Position numbers and translations under genes: made by a program
Shown: positions 1 through 9,348 of the stretch, one piece after another
Numbering within the stretch: the first letter of the stretch is position 1
Layout of the letters: the number at the start of each line of letters is the position of its first letter
From: Conidiobolus incongruus B7586
Taxonomy: Eukaryota; Entomophthoromycota; Entomophthoromycetes; Entomophthorales; Conidiobolaceae
DNA length: 12,317 nucleotides
NCBI GenBank assembly: GCA_000697335.1
Contig: JNEM01009155.1
Location: 1-12,317, forward strand
Direction: 5' to 3'
The notes under the pieces: model-generated
Told to the model about the DNA's origin: nothing
The model's database searches: none
The model's input: only the letters and a program-made list of their open reading frames with translations

Positions 1-1297
1 TTTTATTAACACTTTTATGCTTACCTTCAGAAGCTTTTGCACTCCATTGATTTTGTTAACAAAACTGATAAATAGATTTCAACTTGGTAATCAATCCGTT
101 TTAAGAGATCGAACGAATCAAACTTTATCTCAAGACGAAGTTCACACAATTCAGATGAAAGTATGTACCGTTTTTATGCTTTGGCTGGAGACGTTTTTCT
201 TTGAAGATCAAGATATGGTGATTTTGGATCCACTAGGTAAATTTTGCCCAGAGTTGATTCGATGGAACTTCAAATGGGAGGAGAGCAAGATTATGACATT
301 AATTAAGGATAAGATATGCAAGCTATTCATTAGCCAGAATAATTCGAATTTCATGGCACCTGATAATTATCATCAAGACAATGACAGTACTGCTGCAAAT
401 TGTATCTTTTTTACTCCCCCTCCATTGATATCTTCGTCTACCCCTCCACAGCCAATTTTAACAAAATCTTTATTACTACGATTAATCGATGAATCAAATA
501 GCTCTTTAAGCATATTGGAACTAGATCCAGTGGAAGTTGCTAGACAATTGACAATACTCGAATGCAAGAACTTTTGCAAAATTAAGCCTTTTGACTTATT
601 TGGCAGAGACTTTACGAAAAGTAAGCTGAATCAAGGGTCCAGCTGTCAATCAATCAAATTAATGTCACAAACTTCAACTAATGTAACCAATATGGTTATA
701 AGACATATTCTTAGCGATGTGCAGCCTAAGTTGAGAGCTAAAACCCTGAAGTTTTATATCAAGCTAGCCGATGAATGCTGTAATTTAAGAAATTACAACA
801 CTTTAATGGCCATTGTCTGCGGGTTAAACAGTACTCCAATTGCAAGACTAAAGAAGACATGGAAACTTCTAAATCAAAAGTATCATTCGATATTTGATAA
901 TTTGAAGACTCTGACCGATACCAATCGAAATTATTTTACCTATCGAAATCTGGTTAAAAGCTCTCCTACTCCTTGTCTACCTTTTCTTGGTCTCTATTTA
1001 ACGGATCTAACGTTTACAGATGATGGCAATCCAGCATTCAAACCACATCCAATGGAACAAATGGATCATAACAGATCAAAAATGGTGAACTTTAGCAAAT
1101 GCATAAAAACATTCAACCTTATAAAAGAAATCCTTCGCTTCCAAACCCCGTATAATTTGATTGAAGTAATGGAAATTCAAGAACTACTTCAAGATGAGTT
1201 GGATATAAATAAATGCAGAAGGGGACTGGGAAGTAATGATATTGATTTTCTATATCATAAATCATTGAGACTAGAGCCCAAAAACTTGAATATTTAA
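1..1297 (+). CDS. Ras guanine-nucleotide exchange factor (Cdc25/Sos family), 5'-partial
   Basis: This encodes the C-terminal part of a protein that loads Ras-type small GTPases with GTP, acting at membranes upstream of cAMP or MAPK signalling. The frame is open through base 2, and the codons before the ATG at 17 continue the family pattern (a FINTF-like stretch before MLTFRSFCTP), so that ATG is internal and the gene extends off the left edge. Counting from that Met, residues 1-90 are most of the RasGEF N-terminal (REM) domain. Residues 100-165 are a polar, Pro/Ser/Asn-rich linker. Residues about 167-400 are the catalytic Cdc25 domain, with ELDPVEVARQLT, NYNTLMAIVCGLNSTPIARL and PCLPFLGLYLTDLTF followed by DDGNP. 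The last block is close to the RasGEF family signature but has Leu where Val is usual. The protein ends at a TAA soon after the domain. No intron is needed. Which fungal subfamily (Cdc25, Ste6, Bud5 or other) cannot be told without the missing N-terminus. Confidence 0.93.
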   Translation, partial: FINTFMLTFRSFCTPLILLTKLINRFQLGNQSVLRDRTNQTLSQDEVHTIQMKVCTVFMLWLETFFFEDQDMVILDPLGKFCPELIRWNFKWEESKIMTLIKDKICKLFISQNNSNFMAPDNYHQDNDSTAANCIFFTPPPLISSSTPPQPILTKSLLLRLIDESNSSLSILELDPVEVARQLTILECKNFCKIKPFDLFGRDFTKSKLNQGSSCQSIKLMSQTSTNVTNMVIRHILSDVQPKLRAKTLKFYIKLADECCNLRNYNTLMAIVCGLNSTPIARLKKTWKLLNQKYHSIFDNLKTLTDTNRNYFTYRNLVKSSPTPCLPFLGLYLTDLTFTDDGNPAFKPHPMEQMDHNRSKMVNFSKCIKTFNLIKEILRFQTPYNLIEVMEIQELLQDELDINKCRRGLGSNDIDFLYHKSLRLEPKNLNI

Positions 1298-1359
1298 ATA
1301 ATAAACAAATAATCCAATACTGCTAATTTATAGCCTACAAAATATACACTACTGTATTT

Positions 1360-1365
1360 AATAAA
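1360..1365 (+). terminator. Candidate polyadenylation signal of the RasGEF gene
   Basis: An AATAAA hexamer lies 63 nt after the RasGEF stop codon and is followed by a T/A-rich stretch. The distance suits a fungal 3' end. In DNA this AT-rich the hexamer is common by chance, so this is a weak call. Confidence 0.35.
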
Positions 1366-2243
1366 TGTACTATTACAACATATTATTTTATATAATGATT
1401 CCAAATATCATATTTCTCACTTTGGAAATCAAAGATATTTGAATTAAATATTTCATTCATCACTATATGAAAATTTTGGTATTTTTATCAAGTACATGAG
1501 ATAATTATTGCAATACTCATATTTTATAAATGACACTAAACTAATAAAAATTTTATGTTTATCTTAATAAATAAAAAATCAAACATTGCGATATTAATCA
1601 GTTGTCAAATGAAATATTACTAGAATATTCTATATAAAATATAATGAAATAAAGCATTTATGATAATACTAAAATGATTAAAGCAATAGATAAAAAGAAT
1701 ATCCATTAAGAAAAAAGCAAGATAATACTTTTATGAACTTGATATGGACATATTTATACAAATATCTTGTTAAAAATTTAAAAACTATATTTAAATTAAA
1801 AAATCCAAAAATTTTCATATTTGCAAAAGATCAATAATGGAATTAGAATCATTATTAAAATGAAAAATTTATATGGATCCAAGATGATATGGCGAAGAAT
1901 TAAAAATCATTAATACACAATACCACAATATAGAGATAATTAAATAATCTGTTATTTACAAAACTTGATGGATCATAATTCCAATAAATTATCAATAGTT
2001 TTAAAAGCATAAATAATATATTAAAATACAATTTGAATGAAACAAATATATTTCTATTTTGATATTCGCTGAATACATTCATCAAATTTCGACAAATAAT
2101 AATCAAAAATATATTCAACTTGACAACTCTTTTTCCTTGATCAAATTACATTTATTTTTAAAAAAATATAATTTTAATATACTCAAGGTTAATGAACTAT
2201 TCAAATTAATTCAAATCAAAAAATATTAACAAATCTTAAATTG

Positions 2244-2248
2244 ATTGG
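2244..2248 (-). promoter_or_regulatory. Possible CCAAT box upstream of EAF3
   Basis: ATTGG on the plus strand (CCAAT on the minus strand, in AGCCAAT context) lies about 130 nt before the EAF3 start codon. CCAAT boxes bound by the Hap/CBF complex work in either orientation. This is position plus motif only; no clear TATA box accompanies it. Confidence 0.22.
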
Positions 2249-2379
2249 CTGAACTCTTTATCAGTAACTCACTACTATTTGCCTAATATGGAAAAAACTG
2301 ATATCATCATTGGGACGAAAATTACAAAACGTTGCAATAGATTCTAAACATTTCCAATCTTTTACACAATAAAAATATA

Positions 2380-3755
2380 ATGGACAATAACTTGACTAAA
2401 AAATCTAAACCGACAGCAGAGCAATCAGATTCTGAAAAAAACTCTCAAACTGAGCTAGTATATAATAACAATGAAAGAATATTGTGCTATCACGGACCAT
2501 TACTATACGAGGCTAAAGTAAAAAAATGATAAATATTTTTACTTTCCTATACTGCTCCTCATAAATTTTTCTAGATTTTAGAAAAGAGAGACTTTACTGG
2601 TTCCGATTCCGAAGATTCAGTTCTTATTCAACCTGACAATTCAGACGAAGAAGAAACAAAACCTATTGGAACCCATTATTTTGTACACTATAAAGGGTGG
2701 AAACATACGTAAGTGTATCATATTATCAAATTTAAAGCATTTAAACCAAACATTTGATTTAGCTGGGATGAATGGGTTCCTCAAAGTAGAATAATTAAAT
2801 GGAATGAAGAAGGATTAGCTAAACAAAAGGAATTGAAAGAAGGATTAGGATTAAGACAAAAGGGTAAAACCAGCTCTGAAACTCAAACTACAAAAAGATC
2901 TACGATGACGTCAACTCGAGCGGGTGAAATCAAAGTAAATACTTATCATCAATATTTTATGCTAAATTAACAAAGCATTCACAGAGGAGGAAAGATTCTA
3001 ACAAAACCCCCGAACCTCTTACCAACACTAAGCAAACTAATCTTCAACCAATGGAATCTAAAACTACTCCTCCTAAGCCAGATCCGGGATTTTGCTTTGA
3101 GCTTGGAGATAATCTCAAAACCTTATTAGCTAATCAATGGGAAGCAATTACCGTGGATCACAAAGTAATACTTTTATAAATATTGCTTAGTAAACTAATA
3201 GCCATTAATATTTTATCACTTTTATAGTTAACGAAATTACCAAAGAGTCCCAATGTTAAGCAAATTCTGAACAATTACCAACAAGAATTTAATAAAAATC
3301 AAACAGAATCCGATAAACAGTAAGCCTCTAAGATTATATCATCATTTATAACTTTACTAATGTTCTAGATATCCTATAGATTATGTGAACGAAATGGTCG
3401 AAGGAATATACTTATACTTTGACAAACTATTAAACGTCCTACTATTATACCCTCAAGAGAGAGAACAATATGAAAAACTTATTAAAGAAAATAGCTCCCT
3501 TGAAGTAGGACAGCTTTATGGAGGAGACCATCTATTAAGATTATTTTTAGAACTTCCTTCATTATTAAATCAATGCAATATTGAACCTGAGTATTTGGAA
3601 AACATCAAAAAACTGATTCAAGAGTAATAAGGTAATTGCTTGCTATAATATTATTAATCATAACTCACAATATCCTCAGATACCTCGAAAACCATAAGGA
3701 TGAATATTTTTCTGAAGATTGGATAGATGCTGGTGAACTAAAATCATCTAATTAA
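2380..3755 (+). CDS. EAF3: Eaf3/MRG15/Alp13 chromo-MRG chromatin protein, seven exons
   Basis: This is a subunit of the NuA4 histone acetyltransferase and the Rpd3S deacetylase. In known family members the chromo domain reads H3K36 methylation. Exons read from the sequence are 2380-2517, 2575-2708, 2763-2934, 2985-3164, 3228-3319, 3369-3623 and 3680-3755. Introns are 57, 54, 50, 63, 49 and 56 nt, all GT-AG, several with a CTAAT/CTAAA-type branch site near the acceptor. The spliced protein is 348 aa, normal for the family (about 320-370). The chromo domain covers residues 33-105: HGPLLYEAK, then HYKGWKHTWDEWVP. By alignment to human MRG15 the aromatic cage is Y43, Y85, W88 and W92. An acidic Ser/Asp/Glu loop (about 55-75) splits the domain, as a longer loop does in yeast Eaf3. 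A basic, Ser/Thr-rich linker follows. The MRG domain covers about 183-340, with LANQWEAIT, KLPKSPNVKQIL, GQLYGGDHLLRLF and YLENHKDEYF. Intron 6 read-through would stop at 3625 and lose the last 25 residues. Confidence 0.93.
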
Positions 3756-3864
3756 TAGTATTGCGCGAAAATTAATTGGAAAGAATCATTTTAATTTATA
3801 TTGCACTGAATATTATATTTACATTTGTTTTATTGAAACTAAACTAAAATTACATCATTTTTCA

Positions 3865-3870
3865 AATAAA
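3865..3870 (+). terminator. Candidate polyadenylation signal of EAF3
   Basis: AATAAA lies about 110 nt after the EAF3 stop codon, in the context TTCAAATAAACATTATAGC, and is the first perfect hexamer I see on the plus strand after the gene. Position fits a short fungal 3' UTR. The AT-rich background makes chance occurrence likely. Confidence 0.35.
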
Positions 3871-4356
3871 CATTATAGCAACATTAATTCATTTGAAATT
3901 TATTGGAAAATTGTGAAGTATTTTAAAACATATATCTAAACAACTTAAAACAAATCCAGCAGTTATCTAATAAATTAATCAAAAATTGGAAAATATAGGG
4001 AACTATTATCTTGAATCAAATTACTCAATATATAATATAAGATAAAATTTAAATATACCCTCATTATTAGATTTTTGAGATTATAATAAACAATATCAGA
4101 TATGATTTTCTGAACAATTATCAATACTATCACTTAAACCAATATTGTCATTAATAAACCCATATAAAAATTGATTATATTCCTCTTAAAATATTTTATT
4201 AATTTAATAAGAAAATTCTCAGTTTCGTTTTCATATATTTATACTATATATCGAAATACGAAATACCAACCATGATAGTATTTCAAAAAATAATGTTAAA
4301 ATAAATTTATAATTATTCATAAATAATTAAAATAATAATATAATTTTTGAATACAG

Positions 4357-4362
4357 TTTATT
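4357..4362 (-). terminator. Candidate polyadenylation signal of the histidine kinase gene
   Basis: TTTATT on the plus strand is AATAAA on the transcribed strand, about 145 nt after the kinase stop codon (TAA at 4511-4509). Weak call because of the AT-rich background. Confidence 0.28.
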
Positions 4363-4508
4363 TTATAAAAAATAATAAAGATAGCGAAACAAAATCATAA
4401 ATAATAGTAACAACAGTGTGATATATAGAAGTATTATTTATACAGGTAACCAATCTAAAGAAATAATATTTCAAAAATAAAGTCGATTTAGTTGAATTAT
4501 TTGATTAA

Positions 4509-7500
4509 TTATGTACTCTCCTTTTCTTTGGAGCTTGAATTCATTGTGACTGACTTATTGATAGCAGCCATGAGTTCATTAAATCTGAGGGGTTTGCTAA
4601 CGTAGTCATCCATGCCAGATGCTATACATTTCTCTCGATCCCCAATCATCGCATGAGCAGTCAAAGCAACAATCGGCGTCCTATGACCAGATTCAGTTCC
4701 CATTCTCGAATGTGCTGTGTCGCTTCAAAACCTCCCATGATTGGCATTTGAACATCCATCAAAATCAAGTCATATTTGTTATTTTTAACTGCCTCAACGG
4801 CTAACAATCCGTTAGAAACGATGGTAGCTTTATGTCCGAATTTTTCGAGGATTCTAACAGCCAATTTCTGATTGACAATATTATCTTCAGCTAGAAGAAT
4901 GTTCAATGGTGCTTTCTTGGCTTTGGACGAATCTGAAGGAATAATAGAATAATTCTCCATAGCAGAATAAAGGGCATTGACAAGATCAGGGAATTGAACA
5001 GGTTGGTTAATATATGATGAGATCCCAAGCTCAATGGAAACCTTAATCACTAAAGGTGGCATATTAGGGGACATTAAAATAATTGGAACATAACGCAAAC
5101 TAGAAATTTCTCTAAGTTTTTCAACTATTTCCAAATCATCTACAATAAGCATATCTGTACGAGGAACTTGGGGAGTTCCTTGAGCGGCAATTACACCTGC
5201 TTCTTCCATAGTATGGACTACTACATAATGAAGTTGAAGGATTTCAAGCATATGAACTAGATCTGGTATATCATCGGATCGTTTAGTATCAACAACAACT
5301 ACACCACGAGTTGAATATGGAGATAAGCGATTCAGGCTTGATCTACAGTAGTATTGGCCAAAGTACATTGGACAGTAAAATAAAATTGAGATCCTTTACC
5401 AAAAACACTATGTACCCAAAGCTCACCACCCATCAGAACAACAAGTCGCTTAGAAATGGATAAGCCTAAACCTGTACCACCATATTTACGAGTGGTAGAA
5501 CCATCGGCTTGTTGGAATGTATCAAAAATCAAATTGAGTTTTCCAGCGTCAATACCAATACCAGTGTCACTAACACAGAACAGCAAAGTGATTTTATCAC
5601 CATGAATTTCTTTGGTTTGAGCTGTACAAACCACTCTTCCTTTAGTTGTAAATTTCACAGCATTTCCAATTAAGTTAGTAATCACTTGTCTTAATCTGAG
5701 AGGATCACCAATCAATTGATCGGGTATTGTGCCATCAAGATCATATATGAGATCAAGTTTCTTTTGATTAGCTTTGACTGATAAAGTCTTCAAGACGCCA
5801 AAAACAGCTGAGCGTAAAGAGAATGGGATCTGCTCCATTACTAACTTATTAGCTTCAATCTTAGAAATATCCAAAATATCATCAATAATCGTTAAGAGAG
5901 AATTGGCCATGGTTGATACAATCATAAGATTTTCTCTTTGTTGCCTTGTTAATTCAGTTTCAAGAGTTAAAGCGGTCATACCAATAATACCATTCATTGG
6001 AGTTCTAATTTCGTGAGACATATTGGCCAAGAATTCAGATTTAGCTCTATTAGCCAATTCAGCAGCTTCAGGAGCCATTGTATTCTTTTGAATACTTTCT
6101 CTTAAAGTATATACCATTTGATTGATCTTAGTTTTAAGCGAATCCATTTCACCTGAAGCTTCAACAGTAATAAAGCGAGTAAAATCACCATCAGTAGCAG
6201 CAGCAGAAATTTGTGCAAAAGCCCTGACTTGAGAAGTAAGATTAGCAGCCATAGTATTCACGTTATAGGTAATCTCTTTCCAAGTTCCTGATACATCCTT
6301 TACTTGGGCTTGCACCCCAAGTTTACCTTCTGTTCCTACCTCTCGAGCAACACGAGTCACTTCAGAAGCAAACTTTCTTAATTGGTCAACCATGGTATTG
6401 ATAGTATTCTTAAGATCTAAAATTTCGCCTTCAACGTTAACAGTAATCTTCTTAGATAAATCACCAAATGCTACAGCTTTACAAACATTAGCAATATCTC
6501 TAACTTGAAGAGTAAGATTGGAAGCCATCGTATTCACATTGTCAGTTAATTCTTTCCAAGTGCCACCAACGTCTTTCACATATGCTTGTCCACCAAGTTT
6601 ACCTTCTGTTCCTACTTCTCGAGCAACACGAGTTACTTCTGAAGCAAACATACGTAGCTGATCAACCATAGAGTTAACCGTATTCTTTAACTCCAATATT
6701 TCTCCTTTAACATTCACCGTGATTTTACGAGATAAATCACCACAAGCAACCGCAGTAGTTACTGCAGCAATGGAACGCACTTGACCCGTAAGATTAGCAG
6801 CCATATATTTACGTTATCTGTGAGATCTTTCCATGTACCACCAACGTCTTTGACTACGGCCTGACCTCCCAATTTACCTTCGCTTCCGACTTCAAGCGAC
6901 ACACGGGTAACTTCAGTGGCAAAGGTCTGTAATTGATCCACCATGGTATTTATTGTATTTTTCAAATCCAGCATTTCACCTTTGACATTAACGGTGATCT
7001 TCTTCGAGAGATCACCTCGAGCTACTGCTTTACTGACATTCGCAATATCCCTGACCTGGGCAGTCAAATTGGCAGCCATAGTGTTTACATTATCGGTTAA
7101 TTCTTTCCAAGTACCACCGACGTCTTTAACATGAGCTTGAACACCCAATTTACCTTCAGTACCCACTTGAAACGCCACCCTCGTTACTTCTGCAGCAAAA
7201 GTCCTAAGTCGGTCAACCATAGAATTGACGGTTGTTTTTAATAAATGTATCTCTCCCTTTACATCGACCGTAATCTTTTTAGACAAATCACCATCTGCCA
7301 CAGCTGTGGTAACCTCGGCAATTGATCGTACTTGACTTGTGAGATTGGCAGCCATAAGATTTACATTATCTGTAAGATCCTTCCATGTACCTGCTACATC
7401 TTTAACAACAGCTTGACCTCCGAGTTTTCCTTCTGTTCCTACTTCGAGTGAAACTCTGGTCACTTCAGTAGCAAAGGTCCTCAGTTGATCAACCATCGTA

Positions 7501-9348
7501 TTAATAGTATTCTTCAAGTCTAAGATTTCACCCTTGACATTAACTGTGATCTTTTTAGAAAGATCTCCAGTTGCAACAGCTTTACTGACATTCGCAATAT
7601 CCCTCACCTGCGCTGTAAGATTAGAGGCCATAGTGTTTACACTATCTGTTAAAATTTTCCATGTTCCACCAACTCCTTCTACTTCGGCTTGAGCACCAAG
7701 TTTACCTTCTGTACCTACTTCACGAGCCACACGTGTTACTTCAGCAGCAAAGGTTCGGAGTTGATCCACCATGGTATTGATGGTTACTTTCAGTTCTAGA
7801 ATTTCACCCTGAACAGAAACAGTCACTTTTTGAGAAAGATCACCACAGGCAACAGCTGTACAAACAGTAGCAATATCACGCACTTGAGCAGTCAAATTGG
7901 AAGCCATTAAATTGACATTATTGGTCAAATCTTTCCAAGTACCACCTACATCCTTAACAATGGCCTGACCTCCCAATTTTCCTTCTGTTCCTACTTCAAG
8001 AGATACACGAGTTACTTCAGTAGCAAAAGTTTGTAATTGGTCAACCATAGTGTTAATGGTGTCTTTAAGGTCACGAATTTCACCTTTGACATCAACCGTT
8101 ACTTTTTTAGACAAATCACCACGAGCCACAGCTTTACTAACATCAGCAATATCACGTACTTGAGCAGTAAGATTAGAAGCCATTGTATTTACATTATCTG
8201 TTAATAATTTCCAAGTACCACCGACACCTTCAACTTGTGCCTGTACACCTAACTTTCCTTCAGTGCCGACTTCGTGAGCAACACGAGTTACTTCAGAAGC
8301 AAAAGAGTTTAATTGATCAACCATCGTATTCAGTGTGTTCTTCAGGACCAGTGTCTCTCCTTTAACATTGATCGTGATTTTTTTAGTTAAATCTCCGTTA
8401 GCTACCGCTGTGCTGATTTCAGCAATAGCTCTGACTTGTTCTGAATGATTGGAGGACATTAAATTGACATTATCAACCATTTGTAGCCAAGCGCCATTAA
8501 TATTCTCCACATTCGCCAATAGGCCCAATTTTCCCTCAGCTCCTGTTTGATGAACAACATGATTGACCTCCGAGGTGAATTGTTCCAGTTTGGAAACCAT
8601 GGTGTTAAGACTACGTTTTAAACCAGCCATATGACCCTCTGGAACTGGTGTTGTCACTCGCAAAGTCAAATCGCCATTCTCAACAGCTTGTACGACCTGA
8701 GTGCATTCACATAGGAATTGGTTCCATTCTGAGGGAGTATTGAGAGTGGAGTTCAATTTGGTGCCCGTCGTGGTATGAAATGAATGAAATGGGTAGCACT
8801 CTGTGGTTTCTGATAGGGGGCATAACTGCTCCTTGGTGTTTGGATTGAAGATTTCTGCATGAAGTGGATTTTCCAATGGACCCGAGTCGGGCGATGATTG
8901 AACTAGGGGCGGGGGCGATCTTCCCAACTAATAATGTATCAAATTAAAGTTAATATCATTCAATAAATATTCAATAGTGGGAGAAAATGGAAAGAATCAG
9001 TCATAAAGTATGGGATATTAAAAAGAATGGCAGCATTAATATAATAAGGTATATTGAATATTGGCATTCGGACAAATAAAAAAATATTCTCTATATGCAG
9101 AAACTTGATTTTTGACTAGTAAAAACCCATTGAATAAGGTGAAGTAGACTTATTACCTTCAAGTAGTTGTTTTCAATTTCTAATTCTTTCGTCTTTTGTA
9201 TTAGTTGGACTAGCAAACTATCTATTTGAGCAGTTTGACTATTCGCTTCTTTCCCTTGATAAATAATAGGAAAGAGGGAGAAATCTGCAGGAGAATCACA
9301 TGTGTAGTGTCGCAACACATGCCCAAGATGCTCGATATAATCAGTCAT
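4509..9348 (-). CDS. NIK1: Group III hybrid histidine kinase (Nik1/Os-1/Drk1 type), frame interrupted at three sites
   Basis: This is a soluble sensor kinase feeding Ypd1 and Ssk1/Skn7 in the HOG osmostress pathway; in known fungi this class is the target of fludioxonil- and iprodione-type fungicides. Exon 1 (9348-9157, 64 codons) follows an in-frame TAA two codons upstream of its ATG and ends in a short coiled coil (about 42-64). Exon 2 starts at 8927. A polar N-terminal linker leads to ten HAMP units (8696 to about 6075). HisKA follows, with [12 protein letters not shown] and phospho-His at 6015-6013. The HATPase has all boxes: [17 protein letters not shown], the FQQADGST F-box and [10 protein letters not shown] degenerate receiver-like stretch (about 5310-4980) precedes the true receiver, with LLAEDN, phospho-Asp in LMDVQMP (4756-4754), ALTAHAM and YVSKPL. 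There is no transmembrane segment. Reading must step back one base near 6804, 5333 and 4696; homology is strong on both sides of each. Bridged, the protein is about 1,537 aa, longer than usual (about 1,070-1,400) because of extra HAMPs. Assembly error or young pseudogene are both open. Confidence 0.9.
6075..8696 (-). repeat. Array of ten 92-residue HAMP units within the histidine kinase
   Basis: Ten tandem units, each 276 nt (92 aa; the first is 93 aa and the tenth is cut short by HisKA). They begin near 8696, 8417, 8141, 7865, 7589, 7313, 7037, 6762, 6486 and 6210. Each has a canonical HAMP core ([13 protein letters not shown], then NTMVDQL). In units 1-9 this is followed by the second, HAMP-like half known from Nik1 proteins ([12 protein letters not shown], GTWKxLTDNVN, ANLTxQVR). 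Unit 1 ([17 protein letters not shown]) and unit 10 (GDFTRFITV) are the most divergent; the inner units are nearly alike. In this class the array converts osmotic or drug signals into kinase switching by alternating HAMP conformations. Confidence 0.92.
8928..9156 (-). other. Intron 1 of the histidine kinase gene (229 nt)
   Basis: The donor is AAG|GTAATAAG at 9157/9156. The acceptor is CATTATTAG ending at 8928, with a TTAAC branch-site candidate at 8953-8949, about 22 nt before the acceptor. It is phase 0 and joins ENNYLK to LGRSPPP. The frame from exon 1 would otherwise run to a stop at about 9091, and the exon 2 frame has no ATG before its first HAMP, which supports splicing. It is about four times longer than the six EAF3 introns. 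I looked for a small internal exon and found no second donor with a GTA or GTG start, so one intron is the simplest reading. Confidence 0.75.

Larger units (their letters stand above)
1298..2379. other. AT-rich intergenic spacer between the RasGEF and EAF3 genes
   Basis: About 1.1 kb of A/T-dominated sequence. It should hold the 3' end of the RasGEF transcript and the promoter of EAF3. The only ORF of note is a 72-codon frame on the minus strand (1900-2118) rich in I, L, F, N and Y, which is what AT-rich non-coding DNA gives by chance. I see no RNA gene, transposon ends or clear tandem repeat. Confidence 0.7.
3756..4508. other. Convergent AT-rich spacer between EAF3 and the histidine kinase
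   Basis: EAF3 (+) and the kinase (-) are transcribed towards each other, so these 753 bases should contain only two 3' untranslated regions and spacer. The sequence is strongly AT-rich, with runs of ATAATA and TTTATA. No ORF, RNA gene or repeat stands out. Confidence 0.7.

Noticed and set aside
373-579. 68-codon minus-strand ORF inside the RasGEF gene
   Set aside because: It is antisense to a well-conserved domain and its Gly/Val pattern mirrors the plus-strand codons.
1900-2118. 72-codon minus-strand ORF in the first spacer
   Set aside because: Its composition (I, L, F, N, Y) is that of random AT-rich DNA, with no homology and no promoter signal.
3385-3627. An 80-residue stand-alone protein
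   Set aside because: It is exon 6 of EAF3. It starts at an internal GTG and its stop lies within intron 6; splicing to 3680 restores the conserved MRG C-terminus.
5329-5338. Programmed ribosomal frameshifting (antizyme-like, in-frame TGA after GCC) at the second frame break
   Set aside because: The antizyme type shifts +1, whereas this site needs a step back of one base. No X-XXY-YYZ slippery heptamer is present, and three such sites in one kinase would be without precedent.
4661-6804. Treating the separate kinase frames as distinct genes (separate HAMP, kinase and receiver proteins)
   Set aside because: The frames overlap by a few bases and together follow the Nik1 domain order without gap. 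Breaks fall in the middle of a HAMP unit and of the receiver, not at domain borders, and the inner ATG codons match conserved internal residues.
6943-7134. Plus-strand ORFs opposite the kinase (5774-6016, 6943-7134, 8183-8365)
   Set aside because: They are antisense shadows of the kinase exon, with composition dictated by the coding strand and no family resemblance.
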